NCBI GenBank assembly: GCA_000233775.1
Contig: CP003096.1
Coordinates: forward strand, 496,001-560,000
Direction: 5' to 3'
From: Thermovirga lienii DSM 17291
Lineage (GTDB): Bacteria > Synergistota > Synergistia > Synergistales > Thermovirgaceae
DNA: 64,000 bases
In this document: in pieces, positions 24,469-33,705 of the stretch
Layout: the number at the start of each line of letters is the position of its first letter
Numbering within the stretch: the first letter of the stretch is position 1
Translations under genes and position numbers: made by a program
Notes under the pieces: generated by a model
Database searches by the model: none
The model's input: only the letters and a program-made list of their open reading frames with translations
What the model was told of the DNA's origin: nothing

Positions 24469-26405
24469 TAGGCGCGTCTTGTTCCTGAAGGGTATTTGTC
24501 CAGCGGCCAAAGCTGAGGTCCATCCCAGCTGTCCAGGGTGTCCTCAGAGTAGAGTCTTTCTGCTTCCTTTTCAAGCTTTAGCCTTTCCATTGCCTCCCTT
24601 TGAGGCAAGCCCGTATTGGGGTCACATCCTCTCAACTTGTAATAGGCATCCAGCATCTTGTCATGTTTTGTCTTTTCCTCCTCAGCTTCCTTGGTTCCGA
24701 TCATGTCCCATTTGACTGGGAACCTGTCATCTTTCCTGCGGATGCCCTGTCTAGCGTTGAAAGCCATCTCAAGCAAGTACACTCTGTCGGATGCCTCTTC
24801 AAGGTCCCTTTCACTGTAGTCTTCTCCGGTCACAGCGGAGAGCAGACGCGCAAGGCCATCTAGCAGAGGATATTTGAAGACCAGAGGCACTGCGCTGACC
24901 CAGTTGTTCACGGCCCCTTTACACCTGCCGATCATATCGGTCAGGGTGACTGCCCTTTCAGCTATGAACAGGGTCTTGACCGGGTCTTCTTCAGGAATGT
25001 AGCCCTTTTGGATAAGTTCCGGCCAAAGCTCCGGGTCGTTTTCTCCAAAGGCCCAGCTGCGGCCCCTCAGGTGATCGGCTCCCCTCGTCGAAGTTGCGTG
25101 GGCAAGGGAGAATATTCCCGCGGGGAAATGTCCTCTGCTAAGGCCCTTTACGTGGTAACAGAAGGGCATGGATTGGGGGCCAATTATCTTGGCAATGTTG
25201 TATAGGCCCTCTGCTACCAGGTTGCCGAATCCCTGTCGTAGGGCTATCTGGTGGATTAGTTCGATCTGTGCCTCTGCGTTCTCCCACGAGAGGTCGAGAC
25301 CTCCAGTGTCTTCTTTTCCTATTATGCCCCGGTTGTAAAGGTCCTTCACGAAGGCTATGGCGTTTCCTAGTCCTATGACGCACATGCCGTACTTGTCGGC
25401 CAGGTTTTCCATGGTCATTATGGCTATGGGGTCAGTAATGCCAGAGTTGGTCCCCAGGCAGTGGATACATTCATGTTCCATGGCCTTGCCTATTTCTCCC
25501 TTGTAGGGGCCATCGGGTATCTGGAACACGTCCTTGCAGGGTACGACACAGCTTGCACAGGCGGTGCGGCCAACCTCATACTTTTTGAGGGATTCGGGGA
25601 GCAACTCCTCAGGAGCCTCTTCGGGAGCAAGATATTTTTCGTTGTTGCGAAAACCTGGGTACCACCTGATCATGCCCACGTGAGTACCTATCTTGGCTAC
25701 CACGTCCCGCTGGAAGGGGTCGTTCATCAGGTAGTCCCTGTCGGCTTTGGCAAGCTCTTCAAACGCTGAAGGGTCGGATATGCCAGTTTTGCTTTTGCCC
25801 CTTGCGGCCACGGCCATCAGGTTCTTCGAGCCCATGACGGCACCACTGCCTCTTGCCGCGGAGTTGTGTTTGTCGAACATTATTGAGGCGAAGCGAACCA
25901 GGTTTTCCCCCGCTTGCCCTATGGCGGCCACGGAAAAGTCCTTTCCGAGGCGTTCCTTTAGGATGTCCGTCTTTTCCCAAGTAGATGTGCCCTTTAAATA
26001 CGCTGCCTCTATAAGCAAGACGTCCTCTCCATCTATTATCAAAGCTACAGGGGTATCTGATGCGCCAGTGAAAACTACTTGGTCAAAACCAGCCCGCTTG
26101 AGGGCCAAGGCGAAGCTGCCTCCTCCATTTCCGTCTCCCAAGATTCCTGTCAAAGGTGATAAGGTGCTTACATGGATACGACTGGTGGACGAAAGGTTTG
26201 TCCCGGTTAGAGGACCTACGGCAAGACACAAAAGGTTGTCCGGGCTAAGGGGGTCTATTCCCGGTCTTATGTGATTGTAAAGCACCCAGTCGTTTAGGCC
26301 TCTGCCACCTATGAAGTTTTTCAATACCTCTTTGTCTATTTGGTTTACTGTTATTTGCCTATTTGTGAGATCAACCCAAAGGGCCTTTCCGTTCCATCCG
26401 TTCAT
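24468..26405 (-). CDS. aor: Aldehyde:ferredoxin oxidoreductase (tungsten-type)
   Basis: A 645-residue enzyme of the AOR family, which oxidises aldehydes (for instance from amino-acid degradation) to acids and reduces ferredoxin, using a tungstopterin and a [4Fe-4S] cluster. The N-terminal MNGWNGKALWVDLTNRQ is typical. The cluster cysteines are Cys283, Cys286 and Cys290 (CASCVVPC) and Cys495 (GRCKGAVNN). Pterin-binding sequences such as AARGSGAVMGSKNLMAVA are present. ATG 26405 is preferred over an earlier ATG because GAGGAGG lies just upstream. It is slightly longer than the roughly 605-residue archaeal AOR. It stands alone, without a small FeS subunit next to it. Confidence 0.93.
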   Translation of the reverse strand: MNGWNGKALWVDLTNRQITVNQIDKEVLKNFIGGRGLNDWVLYNHIRPGIDPLSPDNLLCLAVGPLTGTNLSSTSRIHVSTLSPLTGILGDGNGGGSFALALKRAGFDQVVFTGASDTPVALIIDGEDVLLIEAAYLKGTSTWEKTDILKERLGKDFSVAAIGQAGENLVRFASIMFDKHNSAARGSGAVMGSKNLMAVAARGKSKTGISDPSAFEELAKADRDYLMNDPFQRDVVAKIGTHVGMIRWYPGFRNNEKYLAPEEAPEELLPESLKKYEVGRTACASCVVPCKDVFQIPDGPYKGEIGKAMEHECIHCLGTNSGITDPIAIMTMENLADKYGMCVIGLGNAIAFVKDLYNRGIIGKEDTGGLDLSWENAEAQIELIHQIALRQGFGNLVAEGLYNIAKIIGPQSMPFCYHVKGLSRGHFPAGIFSLAHATSTRGADHLRGRSWAFGENDPELWPELIQKGYIPEEDPVKTLFIAERAVTLTDMIGRCKGAVNNWVSAVPLVFKYPLLDGLARLLSAVTGEDYSERDLEEASDRVYLLEMAFNARQGIRRKDDRFPVKWDMIGTKEAEEEKTKHDKMLDAYYKLRGCDPNTGLPQREAMERLKLEKEAERLYSEDTLDSWDGPQLWPLDKYPSGTRRA

Positions 26406-26725
26406 GAAAACTTTCCTCCTCACGTTTCTAATTTGCGCAGGTTATTTGTTTTAATCCATTTAGCCTAGGTAATTTTAGCTTTATATAGTAATGTGCGCAA
26501 TAATATACATCCTTCCGAGATGTAATTTTTGATATGACATTCGCGAAATGTTAACCCTAGAAATTGAGTGAATAAATACACTTTTTTGTAAGTAATGCAT
26601 TTTCAGACTTTGTATGCTATAAATAATGTATATTTGTCTGTTTTTTGTGGGGGGGTGGTTGCGGAGCATTGAAGGACTGGCATATGAGAAAAAGAGAATA
26701 GAAAAGGAGAAAGGGAGGTATCAGA
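26406..26725. other. 320-bp divergent control region between aor and nhaC
   Basis: No gene is supported. The AT-rich segment contains the aor promoter on the minus strand (26472-26500) and, for nhaC, an extended -10 element TGCTATAAA at 26615-26623 with a poor -35. Short reading frames on both strands lack ribosome sites and protein-like composition. Confidence 0.5.
26472..26500 (-). promoter_or_regulatory. Promoter of aor
   Basis: On the minus strand TTGCGC (26500-26495) and TAAAAT (26477-26472) are 17 bp apart, about 70 bp upstream of the aor start. Confidence 0.45.
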
Positions 26726-28240
26726 ATGAAAGAGAACCAATCGCGGCAGCCAGGACTAGGTTTATCTGTGGGATTGTTTGTGTTATGTGCTTTCATCATA
26801 AGCATGGGCGTTCTGAAGCTCGGAGTGGATGCTCACATACCAATAGTCATTTGTTCGGTGATCGCTGCCACTGTCGGAGTGGTAGTGCTGAAAAAACCTT
26901 GGTCCGAGATAGAACAGGGAGCCCTTAACGCTATTGCGGTGGCCCTTCAAGCCATAGTAATCCTGATGATTATAGGAATAGTAATTGGTATTTGGCTGCA
27001 GAGTGGCGTCGTGCCGTCGCTCATCTACTATGGCCTTTCCATACTTTCACCGTCCATATTCCTTTTGGCAACCTTGATCGTGTGTTCCATAGTCTCTTTG
27101 GCCACCGGCTCTTCTTGGACGACTGCTGGGACCATAGGTGTGGCAATGATGGGCATAGCTCATGGCCTTGGAGTGCCTGCGCCAGTAGCGGCAGGTGTAG
27201 TAATCTCTGGAGCCTATTTTGGTGACAAGATGTCTCCTCTTTCCGATACGACCAACCTCGCCCCTGCGGTCGCCGGATCCAATCTTTTTGACCACATAAG
27301 AGCCATGGTCTGGTCCACAGGTCCCACGTACATCATAGTTGCCATTATTTGCATAGTCCTTGGCATGAAATATGGAGGAGGCGCCCTGGATACAGCAAAG
27401 ATCGATGCAATGCAGCAGATAATGAAGGCGGAATTCAACATAGGCTTTTTGGGCTTTGTTCCACCCCTTTTGGTCATAGTGCTGGCGGCAATGAAGACGC
27501 CGGCCATACCGGGGCTGTTCTCAGGTGTCGTGGCGGCAGCTTTGATGTCCTTTGCTCAGGGTAACGGTCTTGGCGACATAATCAACGCCATGCATTACGG
27601 CTACGAGGCAGGAATTTCCAGTCAGTTCGCTTCTCTAGAGGGAGATGCCCTGATGCAGCTCATATCTCAGACTGGCCTTGTTAACATAGCCCCTGAAATG
27701 GCTCAGGAAGTAGGTCAGACCCTTACTGACCTGCTCACCAGAGGTGGATTGGATTCCATGATGTGGTCCATATCTTTGGTCTTCTGCGCCCTCTTCTTCG
27801 GAGGGGTCATGGAAGCGTGTGGATTCCTCGAGGTGATAGTGGGATCCATAATGAAGACGGTCAGGACTGTAGGCGGAATGATGGCCACGGTCATAGCGTC
27901 TTGCTTCATATCCAACCTGTTCTTGGGTGACCAGTACCTGTCTCTGGTAATCCCCGGCAGGATGTTCAAATCCGCCTTTGAGAAGATAAACCTTGCACCC
28001 AGAATGCTTTCCAGGGCTCTTGAGGACTGCGGAACGCTGACATCTCCGCTTATCCCGTGGAATACCTGTGGGGCGTTCCAATCCAGCGCTCTAGGCGTGC
28101 CAACCCTCTCCTACTTGCCCTACGCATTCCTCAATTACTTGAATCCACTCGTCTCCATACTTATCTCGTACATGAAGATAGGCATCTACTGGAGAACTTC
28201 CAGCGGTGAGGACGTAGTTGCGAAAGAATATCCAGGCTAG
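26726..28240 (+). CDS. nhaC: Na+/H+ antiporter, NhaC family
   Basis: A 504-residue polytopic protein with about 11-12 helices and NhaC signatures: ATGSSWTTAGTIGVAMMGIA, GAYFGDKMSPLSDTTNLAPAVAGS (the unwound acidic ion-binding segment), and SCFISNLFLGDQYLSLVIPGRMF. It ends with the charged CGTLTSPLIPWNTCGAFQS stretch. It exchanges Na+ for H+; some relatives exchange amino or organic acids instead. ATG 26726 follows GGGAGGT. It is monocistronic with a strong terminator. Confidence 0.9.
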   Translation: MKENQSRQPGLGLSVGLFVLCAFIISMGVLKLGVDAHIPIVICSVIAATVGVVVLKKPWSEIEQGALNAIAVALQAIVILMIIGIVIGIWLQSGVVPSLIYYGLSILSPSIFLLATLIVCSIVSLATGSSWTTAGTIGVAMMGIAHGLGVPAPVAAGVVISGAYFGDKMSPLSDTTNLAPAVAGSNLFDHIRAMVWSTGPTYIIVAIICIVLGMKYGGGALDTAKIDAMQQIMKAEFNIGFLGFVPPLLVIVLAAMKTPAIPGLFSGVVAAALMSFAQGNGLGDIINAMHYGYEAGISSQFASLEGDALMQLISQTGLVNIAPEMAQEVGQTLTDLLTRGGLDSMMWSISLVFCALFFGGVMEACGFLEVIVGSIMKTVRTVGGMMATVIASCFISNLFLGDQYLSLVIPGRMFKSAFEKINLAPRMLSRALEDCGTLTSPLIPWNTCGAFQSSALGVPTLSYLPYAFLNYLNPLVSILISYMKIGIYWRTSSGEDVVAKEYPG

Positions 28241-28258
28241 AAATAAAAGAAATTTTTT

Positions 28259-28286
28259 TAAAAAGGGGGGATCCCCCCTTTTTTTA
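28259..28286 (+). terminator. Rho-independent terminator after nhaC
   Basis: GGGGGG and CCCCCC face each other around AT, preceded by an A run and followed by seven T residues. Confidence 0.9.
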
Positions 28287-28358
28287 TGACTAATTATTGT
28301 ATATAATCTGTAAATGTATATATGCATACAAAAACAAACAGGGGAGGAGTTTGAACAC

Positions 28359-29510
28359 ATGAAAGCAGTACAGTTGGGAGCAGGATTGGTTGGACAGCTT
28401 ATAGCGGCGGACCTTGCGAAGGATTTCGATGTAACGGTTGTTGATCTTAATGAAAAGGTCTTGAATGAGATAAGGGAGAAATATCCTTCGATCAAGACTG
28501 CTGTGGCATCGGCAACGGATGCCAAAGCTCTTGCGCCGATCCTTGAGGATGCGGACATCGTCACAGCTGGAGTTCCTGGAAAGTTCGGATTTGAGATGAT
28601 GAAGACGGTGATAAGCCTGGGTAAGAACCTTGTGGATATCTCTTTTATGGCAGAGGATTTTGAGGAATTGGACGATTTCGCGAAAGAAAAGGGAGTCACT
28701 GTTGTTCCCGATATAGGAGTTGCGCCTGGCATGTCCAATTTCCTTATGGGTAGAGGGGCAGCGTTATTGGACGAAGTAGAGGATGCCTATATCTTCGTGG
28801 GTGGGATTCCTACGAAGGAAGTTCCTCCTTTCAATTATCAGGTAACCTGGTCTCCTAAAGACTGCATTGAAGAGTTCACAAGGCCAGTAACCATAGTGAA
28901 AGATGGGCAAAAAATGGTTGTGGAGGCCACCTCAGGTCTTCATCTCAGGGAGTTTCCGGGAGTCGGGACCTTGGAAGCCTTCTATACCGACGGTTTAAGG
29001 AGCTTGGCCAAAAACATAAAGGCGAAGAACCTGGGAGAGATGACCCTGCGCTGGCCTGGACACGTGGAACAAATGAGGTTATTGAGGGCCATGGGCATGT
29101 TTGACGAAACTCCAAAGGTCCTGGGTGGCAAGGAGGTAATTCCCCTTGAGGTCACAGCTGACTTGCTCTTCCCACTTTGGAAGATGGAGCCCGAAAAGGG
29201 AGACAGAGATTTGACGGTAATGCAGGTGGATGTGCACGGCTACAAGGGGCGAGATGAGGTAACCTACAGCTGGTACCTCTTGGATTACTTCGATGAGGAG
29301 ACCTGGAACACATCCATGAGCCGATGCACTGGCAGTACATGTGCAATCTTTGCCCGGGCCGTTGCCGGTGGTCTTATAAAGGAAAAAGGTGTTCTTCCTG
29401 CAGAAAAGCTTGCCCATGACGATGATCTGTACAAGTTCGTTCTTGATGAGCAACTGAAACGCCGCATAAAATACACGGAATCGGTTAAGATAGTCAAAGA
29501 CGTCCGCTAA
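28359..29510 (+). CDS. Saccharopine dehydrogenase-family oxidoreductase (possible lysine 6-dehydrogenase)
   Basis: A 383-residue enzyme with an N-terminal Rossmann fold (QLGAGLVGQLIAADLAK, then acidic VVDLN) and the saccharopine dehydrogenase-type core DIGVAPGMSNFLMGR. Its length and single-domain layout match L-lysine 6-dehydrogenases and related lysine or carboxynorspermidine enzymes. The substrate cannot be read, but lysine catabolism would suit this organism. ATG 28359 follows GGGGAGGAG; the frame upstream of it is not protein-like. A TATAAT box at 28302-28307 lies upstream. Confidence 0.82.
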   Translation: MKAVQLGAGLVGQLIAADLAKDFDVTVVDLNEKVLNEIREKYPSIKTAVASATDAKALAPILEDADIVTAGVPGKFGFEMMKTVISLGKNLVDISFMAEDFEELDDFAKEKGVTVVPDIGVAPGMSNFLMGRGAALLDEVEDAYIFVGGIPTKEVPPFNYQVTWSPKDCIEEFTRPVTIVKDGQKMVVEATSGLHLREFPGVGTLEAFYTDGLRSLAKNIKAKNLGEMTLRWPGHVEQMRLLRAMGMFDETPKVLGGKEVIPLEVTADLLFPLWKMEPEKGDRDLTVMQVDVHGYKGRDEVTYSWYLLDYFDEETWNTSMSRCTGSTCAIFARAVAGGLIKEKGVLPAEKLAHDDDLYKFVLDEQLKRRIKYTESVKIVKDVR

Positions 29511-29538
29511 GCGAAAAGCATTCAGTTTGTGCTTGCAA

Positions 29539-29577
29539 GACAAGAGGGAAGCAAACCTTCCCTCTTGTCTTTTTTTA
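29539..29577 (+). terminator. Rho-independent terminator after the saccharopine dehydrogenase-like gene
   Basis: GACAAGAGGGAAG and CTTCCCTCTTGTC form a 13-bp stem around CAAAC (29539-29569), followed by seven T residues. The tail overlaps the end of the converging GH65 gene. Confidence 0.9.
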
Positions 29578-31986
29578 CAGTGCAAAGGATACTATCGTGT
29601 CTTTTCCGGCAGGCAGAGTCTTTCTTTGCCCCTTTACGGAGATCTCTATAGGTCCTGCAAAAGTGGGGAGGTCTTTTATCGTGAGGCAGGAAGGAGTGAT
29701 GGTTATGCTTAGTTCATGTCCTCTGTATCTAATGTGGAAGTGCAGTTTACCTAGTTCCTTGGGTAGTGAGGGGTCAAACCTCAGCATGTTGCCTCTGGCC
29801 TCAAGCCCTGTGTAGGCTCGCTGTAATATGTCTACGGTACCTGCCATGGCGCCGAGGTGGATACCTTCTGGAGTTGTGCCACCCTGTATATCTGCCACGT
29901 CGCTCTCCAGAGCCTCAGAGAACATCTTCCAAGATTCGTGGTTTTGAGAACTTACCAGCACCCAGGAGTGAACGACCCTGCTCAGGGTGGATCCGTGGGA
30001 TGTGCGGTGCATGTAATAATCTATGTTTCTGTTTTTTATGGTTTCGTCGAAGGGGTAACCGAGCTTCTCGAAAATTTCCTCAAGTTCCTTGTTGCTGAAT
30101 AGATAAAAAAGCATTAATACATCTGCTTGTTTTGAGACCTTATAGCGGTTTGTCGAGTCGCCCTCGGCTTCGAGTATGCGATCCAGCCTTTGGATATCAC
30201 CGTACCTTTTGCGGTACTCTTCCCATTGAAATTCCGCAAGCTTATCATATCCCTCAAACTGGCTTATTATCCCATCGTCATGGAAGATTATGGTCATTTT
30301 TCTTGAAAGCTCATCCCATAAACTTATCTCTCTATCGGAAATGTCTAGTTTTTCTCTCAGCCTTCTCAGGGCACTGCAGGGAATAATAGATGTCAGATCC
30401 ACTGCCCTGCTCCATATCCACGATGCCATTACGTTGGTATAGGCATTGTTGTTTAAGCCAGGTGTTTGTGACCAAGGATATGCATCGTGGTACTCGTCAG
30501 GTCCCATTACTCCATGGATTTCGTACCTGCCTGTTTTTTCGTTGAACAAGGTCATGCTTGCCCAGAACCTTGCTATTTCAAAAAACATTTCGGCTCCATA
30601 GGAACACATGAACTCCAAATCTCTAGTTATCTGAAAGTACTGCCATATGTTGTAGGCGATGGCGGCGTTCACATGCCTCTGCAAGTGGGAGTTGTCGGGA
30701 AGCCACCTTCCAGATTTTGGATTTAGATGAAGTTTCTGGGTCTCCTCCCTTCCGGAGCTTCCGCTCTGCCACGGATACATGGCTCCTTTGAATCCTGCTT
30801 CCTTCGCAGCCCTCTTTGCTGCGCCCAGGCGTCGGAAGCGATACATCAAAAGAGACCTGGTGATTTCAGGCATACGTAGGTTTAGGGTGGGGAATATGAA
30901 AATTTCGTCCCAAAACACGTGCCCTCTATAGGCTTCTCCATGCCAACCCCTGCTCGGTACCCCAACATCAAGATCTATGGTATGTGGGGAAGTGGTCTGA
31001 AGGAGGTGAAAGGTATATAGTCTGAGAATCCTGGCTATCCTGTCCCCTTGGCTAGGATCACTAGGGAAGAAGTCTATGTCAAACTGATTCCAAAGGTGTT
31101 TCCACGCTTTTGCATGGGGTTCCAGCAACTCTTCCAAAGAGCCTGCTTGAAGTAAAGCCTCCTCTGCCTGAAGGGCGCATTCGGATATGGCATTGTCCCT
31201 GGATGTAAACAGAGATACGATCTTTTCCAGTCTCAACTTTTGTCCTTTGGTCAGTTCTACCTCAAACTTTTGGCCTATGTAGCCTTTTTCCTTCAGAAGT
31301 GTTCTTTTAGGAAAAATTTCCTCGTTCCCTATGAAGGCTCTGGTTCTGGCTCCTTGGGCAATCCTTATTTCCGATTGATTGGTCTGCACCTTTAACAATA
31401 TAGAGTCATACCCTAGCTCTTTTTCCATCAACCCCTCCAGGTGCTTTTTGTTCAGCTGCAGGTAGCGCTTTACACCAGAGTTTGTGACCTTACCGTCGAG
31501 TGCCGAGAGGATTTCTATTTTCCCTGAGAAGTTTTCGGCCAATAGAGTGGTTTCCTGTGCTGCAAGGTGGGGGTTGGCCATGCTTACGATCCTTCGATTT
31601 TTAAGGACACATATCCTGCCTTGTTCGTCCTCGAACCTTACGGTGCGATGTAGAACTCCTCGGTATAGGTCCAATTTTTGACGGTAAAAGTGTAGCTTCA
31701 CTTTTGAAAGGTGGAACCAATCGGAACCCTCCATTTTGAACTTCAGGGGGAGCCAATTGGGTATGTTGACCAAGTCCTCGTTCTCCACGACCCTACCGGC
31801 TATTTCCGTTTTAAGCCTGTTATACCCCCCCGCAAGGTAGGTCCCAGGGTAGTGTACACCGTCCGCGTCGCTTTCAGCCGCTGCTCCGCGAGTGGCAAAA
31901 TAGCCATTTCCTAAGGTGCACAATGCTTCACGGAGTCCCTCTTTTTCAGGTTCGAAGCCGTCATATATGAAATTCCAGGAGCTCAT
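29575..31986 (-). CDS. Glycoside hydrolase family 65 disaccharide phosphorylase (probable trehalose phosphorylase)
   Basis: About 803 residues with the GH65 layout: N-terminal beta-sandwich, (alpha/alpha)6 barrel with the catalytic acid in GVMGPDEYHD (about Glu498), phosphate-binding HGSTLSRVVHSW near residue 660, and a C-terminal beta domain. GH65 phosphorylases split trehalose, maltose, kojibiose or nigerose with phosphate, giving beta-glucose 1-phosphate and glucose. The upstream gene makes trehalose from trehalose 6-phosphate and also converts beta-glucose 1-phosphate to glucose 6-phosphate, so trehalose is the likeliest substrate. ATG 31986 has the best ribosome spacing; ATG 31992 would overlap the upstream stop as ATGA. 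Confidence 0.88.
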   Translation of the reverse strand: MSSWNFIYDGFEPEKEGLREALCTLGNGYFATRGAAAESDADGVHYPGTYLAGGYNRLKTEIAGRVVENEDLVNIPNWLPLKFKMEGSDWFHLSKVKLHFYRQKLDLYRGVLHRTVRFEDEQGRICVLKNRRIVSMANPHLAAQETTLLAENFSGKIEILSALDGKVTNSGVKRYLQLNKKHLEGLMEKELGYDSILLKVQTNQSEIRIAQGARTRAFIGNEEIFPKRTLLKEKGYIGQKFEVELTKGQKLRLEKIVSLFTSRDNAISECALQAEEALLQAGSLEELLEPHAKAWKHLWNQFDIDFFPSDPSQGDRIARILRLYTFHLLQTTSPHTIDLDVGVPSRGWHGEAYRGHVFWDEIFIFPTLNLRMPEITRSLLMYRFRRLGAAKRAAKEAGFKGAMYPWQSGSSGREETQKLHLNPKSGRWLPDNSHLQRHVNAAIAYNIWQYFQITRDLEFMCSYGAEMFFEIARFWASMTLFNEKTGRYEIHGVMGPDEYHDAYPWSQTPGLNNNAYTNVMASWIWSRAVDLTSIIPCSALRRLREKLDISDREISLWDELSRKMTIIFHDDGIISQFEGYDKLAEFQWEEYRKRYGDIQRLDRILEAEGDSTNRYKVSKQADVLMLFYLFSNKELEEIFEKLGYPFDETIKNRNIDYYMHRTSHGSTLSRVVHSWVLVSSQNHESWKMFSEALESDVADIQGGTTPEGIHLGAMAGTVDILQRAYTGLEARGNMLRFDPSLPKELGKLHFHIRYRGHELSITITPSCLTIKDLPTFAGPIEISVKGQRKTLPAGKDTIVSFAL

Positions 31987-31988
31987 GG

Positions 31989-33581
31989 TCATCCCCTCCT
32001 TTCAAAAAGCTCTGCCAAGCCTTTGAGGTATTCCTCAACGCTTTCTGTATCCGGTAGTTTGTAAGAAGCAGCACTTTTTTCTTGATCCTTCCCTTTTGCG
32101 ACCACTATTCCTATTCCCCAGTCGATGAGGGCCTTGAATCCATCCTCGTCTGTTACGTCGTCTCCCACGTAAATGGGTAGGACGTTGTGTCTTGAAAAAC
32201 CTAGTGCCTCTACCAGCCATTCTATGGCCTTTCCCTTATCCCAATCCATATTAGGCCTTACCTCAAAAACCTTTTTGCCAATAGTCTTTTTCAGGGAGGG
32301 AAGGTCCTTTACCACTTGGTCCACGTGTTTCTCTATTTTTTCTATCATTTCTGACTTTACCAGCCTGAAGTGGACAGCGATGGAGTATTTCTTGCGCTCT
32401 AAGATGAGTCCATCTATGCCTTTGGTTCTTTCCCTCAGGGCCTTTTCAGCCTCGTTTAGCTCTGCAATGAATGCTTCTCCCTCCTTGAATGTCTTTTGAA
32501 GCTTTGTCGGACTTTCTATGTCGAAGCCATGGCTTCCGGCGTAAATTATTCCATCCACCTTGACCAACCTTTTGACGTCCTTGAGGTCCCTGCCGCTTAT
32601 TATCGCCAGTTGCGTCGTGTCCTTAAGCTTCTTGAGGGTTTTTCTGGTTTTTTCAGAAAGAATGGCAAGTTCAGGCCTTTCCACGATCGGAGTCAGCGTT
32701 CCGTCGTAATCCAGGGCCACAAAAGGTTCCTTGCCGAATAAAAGCTCCAGTTTTATGTGCCCTATGGCCTTGCGGGCATCTGGAAGGTCCTTTATGGGTA
32801 CGGTGGCGTCAGGTTTTTTACCGTCCACGGTAATTCTTGATAGATCGAAAGCCACCACATGGGCCCCTTTCTCCAGCAGAGCTGTTCCGTGGCCAGTTCG
32901 GTCCACGCCTACTACCATTCCGAAGTTTCCTCTTCTTCCTGCCTCTACTCCGGACTCGGCGTCCTCGAATATTATGCTTCTTGAGGGGGGCGCTTTTAGT
33001 TTTTGGGCGGCGTGCAGGAATAAATCAGGATGGGGCTTACCTTTTAAGCCGAGGCGCTCCAGCTCAACGCCGTCCGCGATGTAATCGAAAAGGCTCTCCA
33101 ACTTTGCCTTCTTCACGACCAATCTTGCGTTTTTGCTTGAAGTGACCAAGCCTATTTTTAGGTTCCTTCGTTTCATAAGCCCTATTAACGCCACTGCTCC
33201 CCTGTAGATGGGGACTCCCTCCTGTTCCAATACCTCTTGAAAGATCAAGTTCTTCAAGTTTCCCAAACCACATATGGTCTCCTTGCCCGGAGGATCAGAA
33301 GGAGTGCCATAGGGCAAGTTGATATCTCGGGACTCAAGAAAGCTTCTTACCCCCTCGTACCTGGGTTTCCCGTCCACGTATAGGCGGTAGTCTCTTGAGA
33401 TATCAAAGGGAGCATTATCCTTGTCTAGTTTTTCGAGGTATTGATCGAAGAGTTTCTTCCATGAGAGGGCATGTACCATGGCCGTTTGGGTTACGACGCC
33501 ATCCAGGTCGAACAAAACTGCGTCAAAATAGCGGCTTTCTATGTCTATGGGGGAATAGATTTCTTCTTCGTTCAGGTTCAT
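31989..33581 (-). CDS. Fused beta-phosphoglucomutase and trehalose-6-phosphate phosphatase
   Basis: A 530-residue two-domain HAD protein. Residues about 18-260 are a beta-phosphoglucomutase-type phosphatase/mutase: FDLDGVVT with Asp25 and Asp27, VTSSKN, and FEDAESGVEAG. Residues about 285-525 are a trehalose-6-phosphate phosphatase of the OtsB class: LDYDGTLTPI with Asp291 and Asp293, IISGRD, GSHGFDIE, and YVGDDVTDEDGF. The first half would convert beta-glucose 1-phosphate to glucose 6-phosphate, and the second would release trehalose from its phosphate. Both flank the reaction of the GH65 gene, which starts at its stop codon. ATG 33581 follows AAGGAGGGGG. Confidence 0.88.
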   Translation of the reverse strand: MNLNEEEIYSPIDIESRYFDAVLFDLDGVVTQTAMVHALSWKKLFDQYLEKLDKDNAPFDISRDYRLYVDGKPRYEGVRSFLESRDINLPYGTPSDPPGKETICGLGNLKNLIFQEVLEQEGVPIYRGAVALIGLMKRRNLKIGLVTSSKNARLVVKKAKLESLFDYIADGVELERLGLKGKPHPDLFLHAAQKLKAPPSRSIIFEDAESGVEAGRRGNFGMVVGVDRTGHGTALLEKGAHVVAFDLSRITVDGKKPDATVPIKDLPDARKAIGHIKLELLFGKEPFVALDYDGTLTPIVERPELAILSEKTRKTLKKLKDTTQLAIISGRDLKDVKRLVKVDGIIYAGSHGFDIESPTKLQKTFKEGEAFIAELNEAEKALRERTKGIDGLILERKKYSIAVHFRLVKSEMIEKIEKHVDQVVKDLPSLKKTIGKKVFEVRPNMDWDKGKAIEWLVEALGFSRHNVLPIYVGDDVTDEDGFKALIDWGIGIVVAKGKDQEKSAASYKLPDTESVEEYLKGLAELFERRG

Positions 33582-33705
33582 AGGGTTTCACCCCCTCCTT
33601 ATTTCATAATAATAAGACATCAGGATAAAAGGCGCAAAACATTTTTGCTCATAATAATTTTGTAATATTATTTAAAAAGCCTTTGCCTTCGAGAGGAGAT
33701 AAAAA

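Noticed and set aside
25747-26274. A 175-residue frame antisense to aor
   Set aside because: It mirrors codon bias of the well-supported aor gene, has no ribosome site and its translation is rich in Pro, Ser and Arg typical of shadow frames.
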